Below, one piece after another: positions 55,792-64,000 of a DNA stretch of 64,000 nt. The notes beneath the pieces were generated by a model. That model saw only the letters and a list, made by a program, of their open reading frames with translations. It was not told the DNA's origin and ran no database searches. The first letter of the stretch is position 1, and the number at the start of each line of letters is the position of its first letter. Both the position numbers and the translations under genes were made by a program. Source of the stretch: Siphonodentalium dalli (Eukaryota; Mollusca; Scaphopoda; Gadilida; Siphonodentaliidae); assembly GCA_032622095.1 (NCBI GenBank), contig CP136066.1, positions 152,915,152-152,979,151 on the forward strand, written 5' to 3'.

Positions 55792-56867
55792 TAGTGCTGG
55801 GCGGTTTCCCGATTAATCGACAATACCCAGTTAAAATTTCAATATCGTCAGTAATATCGTCTAAACTAAAATAATCGTAATATCGTCGGCAATCAGTGGG
55901 TGCCAGCCAATCATAAGCGTGTATAAACAAATAATTTAACTCAAGCCTAAATCAAGTTAAAATCCCAGCGTAACATCCAGGCGTGCAATCAAAACACACA
56001 GAATAGAAAACAGGGTCAGATCGGAAGGGAGGCTCCGGGAGCATTGGGCTTGAATCAAGTAAGTATGGTCCACATTTTGTGAGTTGATTGAGAATTGGAG
56101 AACACAGTTTATTCACTACAGCGTGGTACTATGATTACGCAACCCTGAGAAATGAATGTCAGTTATGCCACGCCTCTTCCTTCAGCACAAAGATGCACAT
56201 GCATGCACCATCAATCAAAATAATCAATGGGCGAAGATACGCCCTCTTCTCGTCTAGAAGAAACAACTCACTGCGATTGGTTAAAACCAATTGTATAGAA
56301 TTAGAGCTTCAAACCCACCCAAAAATACATGGTGTTCTCCTTGCTTGGCCGAATTCCAAAGATTATGTACTACGTGTGTTTGGACTTCGCTAAAACACTG
56401 AACCTCATTGTCAAATTTGTCTTGCCGGTAAACCACATTTCCATTTGTCAAGCGACTCAAGTATCACCGGGAATAACATATATATATATATTTACTCAAC
56501 TTAGTTGAACATACCGAGATAGAAAAGGATACTATAGTATAGAACACTTTTAGTTTTGGCATAGACGACATAATACTTTTACTAATTACCGGTATACACC
56601 AGAATTTGTCAAGTCACCGGAACAAAATTGTCCGAATATAGTGGAATTTAACCTGTGAATTAATTTTTCATTCCAAAGTTGTCACTGGTTGTGTATGTTA
56701 TTCCCGACGTCAACTTGTCAAAATTAATGCTAATGATGTGATTCTATCTAACAGTGAGAAATGGTTTTCAGTCTCTAGTATCTGTTTAAAAATAACCGCG
56801 ATTATATCGTTAACCGCAGTTTTAATTTAAATATTTATTTTATTTTCGTTAATATCGTCCAGCCCTA
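55792..56867. mobile_element. Non-autonomous hAT element, 1.1 kb (TAGTGCTGGGC ends)
   Basis: Ends TAGTGCTGGGCGGT / ACGATATTAACG..-type subterminal with CCAGCCCTA. Target duplication GCTACCAC / GCTACTAC (55784-55791, 56868-56875; 7 of 8). Subterminal 'aatatcgtc' words as in the element at 31498. An interior frame of 101 codons (56088-56393) has no recognised domain. Confidence 0.87.
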
Positions 56868-57333
56868 GCTACTACTTCCTATGTCATTAAAAATGTTATC
56901 GACCGGTTGAGCCATAAATAAAATATTTAAATTATTCCAAGACACTTTCAACAACTTGAGCTCAAGATTAATATTTATTTCTAAAGTCTCTGTCTTCGAG
57001 TCTAATTGACATACACTTGTGATTCTAATTTCCACTCTAACTTTATTGCCCTAGACCCTATATAGCCTTCCGTCCCTGTTGCACATTGATGAAGAATCAA
57101 TCGTCTCCGATTCATAAACCGAGCGCTTTGATATATGATCTACAAAACAGATCGACATTTTCATGTTGTCCTACTCCAGTAATCTCATTTCTAGCAGCGA
57201 GACACACAGCATTATTTTTTATTTGTATTTACATGTAAGTTTTCGAAGATGACTGTTATAATTCCTTGAAAAAACATCCATTCAATATGGACAGAGGCTA
57301 TCTGAGGTGGACATTATCAGATTGGTACTGTAC

Positions 57334-57474
57334 CTGTTGATTGCCATATTTCTCCAGATGGTTCGACACATGACCAGATATTAGAGTAGCACCCCCTAGC
57401 AGCAGCAAGAGGAGTATCTGTCACTTCATTACCACAGCAACTTGAACACCAAGGCAACAACAAATCGCTAATGA
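57334..57474 (-). CDS. RADX: RADX-like, exon 2
   Basis: Acceptor tgcgttatttcag| and donor CAACAG|gtacag; 2 bases complete Ile, 46 codons, 1 base. The peptide includes PWCSSCCGNEV and 'CYSNIWSCVEPSGEIWQST', the latter aligning with human 'HYLALWNNEDPYGDIWLTD'. The cysteine cluster is not in my memory of the human protein. Confidence 0.84.
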
Positions 57475-57479
57475 CTGAA

Positions 57480-58770
57480 ATAACGCAAAAATGTGCATGT
57501 ATGTGACTGTAACGACAGGGTTTCCGCCAGGGGGAAATTAATGAGTCCGTATTGGGGAAACACATAACGCGACGGGACGACCATGGTTCGTCCTGTCGGG
57601 CGAAAATTATTTTATTTGACACTGAAAAGTAGCAATTTCCTTGCACCTAAGAGTCCCACAAAGCAACCCAAAGCTACGTATATATTACACAAGTCAATCA
57701 TTTCCGTGGGTGCTTTAATTCTGTTGATGGTGTCCAGATAATCTGATTGATTGATTATTAGTTAGCACGTAAGACTGCCGTCTGATTGAAGACTATATAT
57801 TAATGAACAAGCTACGAGTTAGTGTTTACAAATTTATACAATAAGATTCAGACAGGTATAATGAATCTAAACACTACAAAGCATCTTTGCATTGACCAAT
57901 AATAGATAGCAAGGAGAATTGAATAAAGTATTTCCTAGAATTTCAAGCAGCTTCTGTGAAAATGAAACTGACAGCTAGAATATACGCTTTAAATCGTAAA
58001 ACTATTTGTGCGCTGTGAAGTCATACTGCAGGGTTTGTCTGCAGGAGATATTTATAGCGGCGGAATACGAATGGTAGCGACATCTTTCACTCGGAATGCG
58101 TAGCTTGTTCAATAGTCTCTATTAGTCCATAATCTGATGACCGCAATTGCTTATTATGCGTATATTGCCATGCATAGTCAACAAAATCCCAAAGTGATTT
58201 ATTTCACAATAATACGGAATTATATATATTTTATAACACGCTGGCTAAAACTCTGTTCTGTACCTCATGGACTCTGCAGAGGGACCCATTAATTATGTAC
58301 CATACAATAGCACGGGATCTCGGAGGAGTAGTTTCATCCATGAAAATCCCGTGCATAAAAATGTCCCGACTAAGAAATTCGGCGTTCTTTGATCAAATTA
58401 TATAATCGTAGGATATCACGGGATTTTCGAGCATGAGTAGTTTCATCACGTGCACAAAAATATGCGTACGCAGCAGTCCGGCATTGTTTGATGTTACCGC
58501 GACATTATTACGCGGTAACTAACGTCGCTATTTGACCCGCATTTCACCAGTATTCTGTTTAACCCCCGAACTCCTGTTGCAACCAAATTTTTTTTTACGA
58601 CATATTGCGACTGACATTTGGTATATGTATGAACCAAACAGATAATTTGCGAGGGGAATGAGGCCGTCCTACGGACGCTGAGCCGTACTAACGGAAACCC
58701 TGGTAACGATGATATCATAATTTTCAATAAGAACATTTAGTTTGTGCTGTATTCATTATCGGTCAGTTTT
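57480..58770. other. RADX intron, nothing recognised
   Basis: AT-rich, no clear feature. Confidence 0.35.
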
Positions 58771-58774
58771 ACAA

Positions 58775-58965
58775 GCAGTTTTGGAAGCTCGGTGGTCCAG
58801 TGATTATAGCCTTTTGCTTGTAGTGCTGCCAACACAGCAGTATGATATTCTGACTATCGAGATTCCCCACAATAGTGGCTTGCAGGGGCTGATACAGGCC
58901 ATTTTCTGACCCGGTATACCAGGTATGGGGACCGGGAGTTTGGGTGCCCAAACCATAGGCAGGGA
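58775..58965 (+). repeat. Possible tRNA-derived SINE
   Basis: 'gctcggtggtccagtgattat' resembles a tRNA A box and 'gactatcgagattcccc' about 60 bases later resembles a B box, followed by a non-tRNA body. Degenerate; no second copy seen here. Confidence 0.35.
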
Positions 58966-59827
58966 CTTGGCAAAAAATATATATTGGTAAAAGATCTATC
59001 TATAAAACATGATATTAAAATTATTATAGAATTATTCTTGATTATTCAATTATTTATCACCTACAGGGAGCCGATCAGCTATAATACTAATAACAATAGC
59101 TGTTGTCTTACTCTGTATACATGTACCACCATACAGAGTATTCCTGCCATTTCCATGGAATCAAAATACAGGACAGTTTTATGATCCTTATATAATTTGG
59201 GGACAATACAGTATGCATATTAGTGTGAAAAATAAGTATATAAAAAGTAATATAAATCCTAAGAAATAAAAAAAAAAATTGAGTATGTTACAATAGAATG
59301 GGTACCGTTAGGTTGGTGAGAGAGTAGAAACAAACTAAATTTGGTCAAAACTTTAGTTGTCAGATATTTCCGTATCATGCATTCAGCAATCAGAAACAGA
59401 TGACACAAAATTTAAGAAATTGCTATCTAAAATATGACTAAATTAACCAACCTGAAAAGCACAATAGTTTCACTCTCAAAGCATTGAATTAAAAAAACAA
59501 TTCTCCGGGGGAGGGGGGCATACATTCACTCCCCCAACTAAGGCTGAAAGAAATATCTCGGGATATAACTACGGCATATCATGTTAGGATCTATATGGTA
59601 CCCAAACCTAAAACCTGGATTAGCCCCTGGCTGGGTTGTATTTAATGACATATGACTGTTGAGTCATAGGCAGCACTGAATTATGACAGTAGTGTTTCAA
59701 AGGTGATTCAAACTTTGCGTGGTTACAGCATTCCTTTAGGCAATGATCTCAATCACAATTGTCTCACACCACTTATGTGTTAATTGGGTCGGTAGTAAAT
59801 ATTCAAGAACTTATGAAAAGTACTTAC

Positions 59828-59954
59828 TTTGCTCAGGTGATGTAGATCCTGTTACTGACAAATCTGTGATAATAATAAAGGAGTCTCCAGAGAGGTCAGA
59901 TTCATCAAATCTCAAGTTACAGCTCTCAATTATTATAGTAATGCCTGGCAAGAT
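59828..59954 (-). CDS. RADX: RADX-like, exon 1 of those seen
   Basis: Acceptor ctgtgttttttcag| and a consensus donor GAGCAAA|gtaagt. 42 codons plus 1 base (ILPGITIIIESCNLRFDESD ...). The 'LPG..I.I' turn matches the human 'ILKVGIQMRISRVSCLYNE' segment of the first OB-like region. The frame enters in phase 0 from an exon not found up to 64000, so the N-terminus (about 120 residues in human) lies outside. Confidence 0.86.
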
Positions 59955-60239
59955 CTGAAAAAACACAGGTTAGAATTTCATCAGCATCCATCTCATGTAT
60001 GGTAGTATTACCTAACCATAAGTGACTATAAGTACCAGGGAGATCTCCATAATCTTACCCAATAGACGGGACGTTGTAGTCTTAGATAGGTTGTCTGCTA
60101 CGATTCAATAACATCTATGTTGATTATGTTTCTAATTCATCAGTGGCCATTTTGTCTAATAAAAAAAAAACACTCAATTTCCATGATAAAACTGCCTAAA
60201 TAATTGAAAATGTTATATATATTAATTGAATGTCGCTAT

Positions 60240-61276
60240 TAGAGATGGGCGGTATTGAAATTTTAAGCTCGGTATCGGTATCGGTAAATTTCCGTCGATT
60301 TACCGCGGTATCGGTACGGTAATCGGTATTGCTATTAAATTACAAAACCAGAGCAGAAATTCAAGGTAAATTGCGGTAACTCAAGTTTTTAACTGAACAA
60401 TGTACATGAAAATATGCCCACTGATTTACTACATTCGCAACAACAGCTAAATGAGGCAACACAATGACCGTCACAATTATTCAATTAGGTGATATTCAGA
60501 CATCTCTTTGATCGTTTACACGCAGGCCGTCGCACCGCTTTTGAAAAGAATAAGAGATTGCATCATTGCATGGCTACAATATCTATACGTGTCAATTTCG
60601 TCACATTTTCGCGAGTGAATAGAATTGTGAGTAGTAATAAGTGTGATCACAATTCACAAACCCTAATCAATAGCCGCAACGCCGAAATAAATCTTAGAAT
60701 TTAATCAATTGATGGATCTGTTCTATTTTTTAGAAAGTGAACGTAGATTTTGATTCACTGTATAAATGAAATCGGACCTTATTTCTGTTTATGTCGCTTG
60801 CATTGTCGATGTCTTTGAAGTCGCAAAATCCACGTGTTATACGGACTGCCACCACCTGAGTCAGTGTGGCATTGACGACGTTACAATGTAGCAATAAGTT
60901 ACAGCACTGCTTCTTTGATACACTGTGCAGTGTGTATCTATTCTAACAACTGCATTGATTGTTAGGCCCGTAACTAGGTCAGCCATCTGTGAGTGTTTAT
61001 TCCTTTTGCTCGCTCAAGGCCTGTCAAACTGATAAAAGGTCACGGTCTTTGTGATGGTCTGATGGATTTGTATAATTCTGAGATTAATTTTAATTAAAGT
61101 ACCGAATCAAAACTGTTTACTGAGAAACTTTACTCAATACGAAGACACACAATTTGGCAACACATGAATAATTTCAGTACCGAAAAGTCGGTATTTTAGT
61201 TTTGATTCGGTACGGTAAATCGGTATTACGCTGATACCGATACCGCACGATAAATACCGATTACCGCCCATCTCTA
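60240..61276. mobile_element. Non-autonomous hAT element, 1.0 kb (TAGAGATGGGCGGTA ends)
   Basis: Ends TAGAGATGGGCGGTA / TACCGCCCATCTCTA. Target duplication GTCGCTAT / ATCGCTAT (60232-60239, 61277-61284; 7 of 8). Subterminal 'cggtatcggta' tandem words on both sides. Confidence 0.9.
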
Positions 61277-61313
61277 ATCGCTATCGCTATCGTCATCTCG
61301 CTAATTGTATACT

Positions 61314-61560
61314 AGCCTGCAAATAGTGTGTCTGTCATTTGCAGAATGAGTTCCTCAGAGGGTGACTTTATGACTCTATCCCACAAGATGGGCCAGCACC
61401 ACCAAATTCACCCTCTGGGAACCTCATTCTGCTTAGGCCTCAACTGCTAGGGGAGACCTAGGATCAGATTGAAATTCCCCAGTTGAAGTTAGTAATATTC
61501 ACCCATTAGTCACCTTGATTTTGCATTTCATCTTCTGCCAATTTGGGCAAAGCATTGAAC
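61314..61560. mobile_element. hAT-type MITE, family C (truncated)
   Basis: 'agcctgcaaatagtgtgtct' and 'gaatgagttcctcagagggt' at the left; the right half is missing. Confidence 0.65.
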
Positions 61561-61777
61561 TCTCCTGCTGGTTTCAGGTAATATTTCATTTAAAATGAAA
61601 ATTCCTCAATTATTTAACACATGCTATCTCAAGAGGCAAACAATTCTGACTTGAGAGGAAAGGAAAAATTGCTGATTTAATATGAGTCACAAAATTTACA
61701 TTCTTGTTGCAAATTTCAACAAAAAAGGATGTTTTACCAATGAAAATTAGCCTCCAAGAAACGTTTCAAATTATTTT

Positions 61778-62036
61778 TAACCCTTTCAAGATGGGAGCTG
61801 CGCTGGTGCAGCATTTAAGACCATGTGCCAGCGCAATCTCTTATATATGCAAGTCTCCCTTAGAGAGCCTTGCATATATAAGAGAATTCGCTGGCTTACA
61901 AGGTAATACATTATTGTTAGGCCAATATATTCTCTTAAATATGCGAGGCACCCTATGTGAGACTCACATATATAAGAGAATGCATTGGCAGAGGATTTTT
62001 GCAAAATTTCAGGAAGCTCCAGTCATGAAAGGGTAA
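61778..62036 (+). mobile_element. piggyBac-type MITE, family B, reference copy with two cruciform modules
   Basis: ttaaccctttcaagatggga at the left, cagtcatgaaagggtaa at the right. Module 1 (61831-61897): agcgcaatctcttatatatg / catatataagagaattcgct. Module 2 (61921-61990): gccaatatattctcttaaat / atataagagaatgcattggc. Confidence 0.8.
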
Positions 62037-62084
62037 ATGCCATATCGATCTTATCTGACTAATTTTAACTTTCAAAACAAGCCT

Positions 62085-62400
62085 GAGTCTAGTGTGCCTG
62101 TCGTTTGCAGAATGAGGTCCCCAGAGTGTGACTTTGGTGAATCTATCATGCAAAGTGGGCTAGCATCACCAAATTCACACTCTGGGACCTCATTCTGCTT
62201 AGGCCTCATCTGCTATGGGAGACAGACTCGGATTGCCAAATGGTAAATATTGTGATGTACACCCATTGGGAACCTCGATTAGGCAATGTGTCATCTGCCA
62301 ATTTGGTGATATAGAGAAACTGAACTAAAAAAGAAATAGAATCCATGGGAAGAAGTTTCTACAGAAATTTTATAATAAGAAACTTTCCACAGATGAGGCC
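62085..62400. mobile_element. hAT-type MITE, family C (truncated by next element)
   Basis: 'gcagaatgaggtccccagag', subterminal hairpin, 'cattctgcttaggcctcatc'. A second stretch 'cacagatgaggcc' is cut by the TIR element at 62401. Confidence 0.6.
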
Positions 62401-63038
62401 TAAGGTAGCAATACACGATTTCCAGCAATTTTGCCAACCTGGGAGGGGGTACTGTACCTCAAATCAATGCTAAGCCATTATCGTTGGCATATATCCCATC
62501 GACAGAAATTTTAGGTGTAATCATTTAAATGTACTTTTGGTTCTTCGTACAATTTGTCATTGAGTTATGCCCCTTGGTTTGCACACACGAAACGCTCAAT
62601 TTTACCCATTTTTTTACTCAAATTGGCCATTTTCAACCCAAAAACAGACCATGATAGAGCGAATGTCAGTAAATAAGATTCTTCCACCTGATAGAGCTAT
62701 GTTAGAGCTGAGAAATATTTTAAATAGAAAAAAAGTTATCGTATCAATTTGAAAAAAAAAGTCTTGCGAGCCCAGATGACAGAATTCAGGGGAGAGAAAT
62801 CGGGCTATTTTCCTGTAATCAATAACACAGAGTTGGCCTTCACTGAATACGAAAACCTTGTTGCATATCCAAATTTTTCACTTTTTTGAGAACTTTCCCA
62901 GTTTTGTAAAATAAATAAACCTTCAAACCAGTAATAACACATTTAAAGCAGGCTACACTGGCTGTTATGCCCCCCAGATACTTATATTTCTATTTTTCAG
63001 ACCCCCTACAACCCGTGAAATCGTGTACTGCTACCTTA
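62401..63038. mobile_element. Small TA-target TIR element
   Basis: Ends TAAGGTAGCAATACACGATT / AATCGTGTACTGCTACCTTA, with TA at each end. A second copy begins at 63956 and runs off the window. Confidence 0.75.
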
Positions 63039-63379
63039 AAGGAAAAATAGGGTTATCCCCCTTCAATGCACAAATGTCCAGTTAAGTCTGTGACGTACAC
63101 CGATAACTTTGATATATAACACATATGGTGTTTCTTCAGTGCGAATGGGAAATAAGGTCAATATAAGTAGTGTGGTTTCAATAAAAATGAACCAATTTCA
63201 CTCAAATTATTGGTTATAGCGAAAAAAAACAAAGTTAAATTATAAATGTGACATCATGCCCACCACCTTAAAACTAAACATCCCAGTCAAAAAGGCAGTC
63301 TGGACAGACATATTACATCTGTAATCTGCTGACCAGAGCATATGCACTGTGGTTATTTATTAGCCAGCCCCCCCCCCCC

Positions 63380-63700
63380 ACCCTCCCCCGCATATGTTAA
63401 GACAATGTTCTTGTCACACCCCCCCCTCAGTAGCTGCCTTTACCCCCCTCTCCAATATACATATTGACATTATTCGGAAACACGACCAAGACTAAATAAC
63501 CAACATTAATATGGCTTTTCGCACAAGGTATCCAAGGAATTTCATTGTTGAAATGTTTGCGTGGCAACACGTTTCATTAAATTAATGTCAATTTTATGTA
63601 ATTACACAAAACCGCACCACTCGAAACGAATCGTACAGAGTAACTGATGTATATATAATCACATCACCAACCCCCCCCCCCCCCCCCCCCCCCCCCCAAA
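63380..63700. repeat. Poly(C) tracts
   Basis: C-runs at 63368-63380 and 63419-63427 and a pure 27-base run at 63671-63697. No gene nearby. Confidence 0.9.
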
Positions 63701-63955
63701 TGTGAACCGGAATGTTTTTTTTTTATCCATAGCAGACATACGTTGAATTTGTTTTTTGCCCTGTCGGTGTGATCATTCAGCGACTTGTCAAGCTGGAATC
63801 CATAGTATTTACAGCCTCTGATACAAATACTCTACAAGCAAATGCACCTAATTCCGAGACCAGTCATAAATAGAAACTGTGAATAGACACGAAGATAGGA
63901 AAGATAAAATGTTTCAGTAGATTTTCACTAATCTATCCAATTTGATATGTCTCTT

Positions 63956-64000
63956 TAAGGTAGCAATACACTATTTCCAGCAATTTTGCCAAACTGGGAG
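63956..64000 (+). mobile_element. Start of second TAAGGTAGCA TIR element
   Basis: TAAGGTAGCAATACACTATT then tccagcaattttgccaaac as at 62401; truncated by the window edge. Confidence 0.65.

Larger units (their letters stand above)
22312..59954 (-). other. RADX: RADX-like gene, 13 exons seen (N-terminal exon(s) outside)
   Basis: RADX is an RPA1-related OB-fold protein that binds single-stranded DNA at replication forks and restrains RAD51; this role is known for vertebrates. I assembled 13 minus-strand exons by reading splice sites. The intron phases match at each junction and the coding sum is 2064 bases, exactly 688 codons including the stop. From my memory of human RADX the exons follow its order: OB region (exon at 59.9 kb), the SNIW...GEIW block (57.4 kb), the LLVKVLLKSRLINYPKPDK block (55.2 kb; human has [20 protein letters not shown]), the LLLIRNYVVKKS block (53 kb), and the GGYFVYPPLPLELTKF block (36.5 kb; human GGYYPYPPVPETFSKY). 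Introns are large (up to 7.2 kb) and full of mobile elements. It might instead be a lineage-specific RADX/RPA70 paralogue. Confidence 0.83.

Noticed and set aside
56088-56393. 101-codon plus-strand frame inside a hAT element as a transposase remnant
   Set aside because: No hAT dimerisation or DDE motif and no zinc BED finger visible.
58769-58951. 60-codon minus-strand protein
   Set aside because: Overlaps a tRNA-like SINE candidate and has no homology I recognise.

Overview
This 64 kb window is nuclear DNA from an intron-rich, AT-rich, repeat-laden invertebrate. A lophotrochozoan, most likely a mollusc, is my best guess. The guess rests on spliceosomal introns, on the abundant 'aaaagggccataactc'-type and 'cggacggacg...tatggtatgggta' repeats that I associate with mollusc genomes, and on the mix of BEL/Pao, DIRS, hAT and piggyBac-type elements. 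Genes are sparse and nearly all sequence outside exons is mobile-element derived.

Two conserved host genes can be reconstructed by hand. (1) The 3' half of LSM7 (U6 snRNP / cytoplasmic LSm ring subunit) lies on the + strand in two exons (6709-6780 and 8852-8991) with an AATAAA signal at 9245. Its first exon(s) were not found and probably lie to the left. (2) A RADX-like gene (RPA1-related, OB-fold single-stranded-DNA-binding protein of stalled replication forks) lies on the - strand. Thirteen exons run from 59954 down to the stop codon at 22312, with an ATTAAA signal about 50 bases further on. All exon junctions agree in phase and sum to 2064 coding bases (688 codons with the stop); only the N-terminal exon(s) are missing, off the right edge. 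The two genes converge, with about 13 kb of repeat-rich DNA between them.

Layout. 1-1660: mollusc-type tandem repeat and half of a foldback element. 1664-5603: decayed, 3'-truncated BEL/Pao retrotransposon (- strand). 5.6-6.7 kb: two piggyBac-type MITEs and a foldback element. 6.7-9.3 kb: LSM7. 9.3-22.2 kb: intergenic MITEs, inverted repeats, a 218-bp tandem duplication and a possible CpG-containing promoter near 19.9 kb. 22.3-64 kb: RADX. Its introns carry a 5.6-kb TIR-bounded element with a GC-rich 117-bp minisatellite (23.3-28.9 kb), three large non-autonomous hAT elements with recognisable 8-bp target duplications (31.5-33.0, 34.2-35.35, 55.8-56.9 kb), an almost intact DIRS1-like tyrosine-recombinase retrotransposon (39.9-44.5 kb) beside a foldback sharing its subterminal sequence, a hAT element inserted in another hAT MITE (49.1-52.1 kb), and several long hairpins. 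A fourth large hAT element (60.2-61.3 kb) lies 5' of the first visible exon.

The most interesting points are: the complete splice-consistent RADX-like C-terminal region with a second, partial copy of one exon; the repeated placement of MITE ends within 11-40 bp of host splice sites; piggyBac-type MITEs built from repeated cruciform modules; the young DIRS element with an in-frame UGA before an RG-rich tail; and several perfect or near-perfect long hairpins. I see no CRISPR arrays, rRNA or credible tRNA genes.
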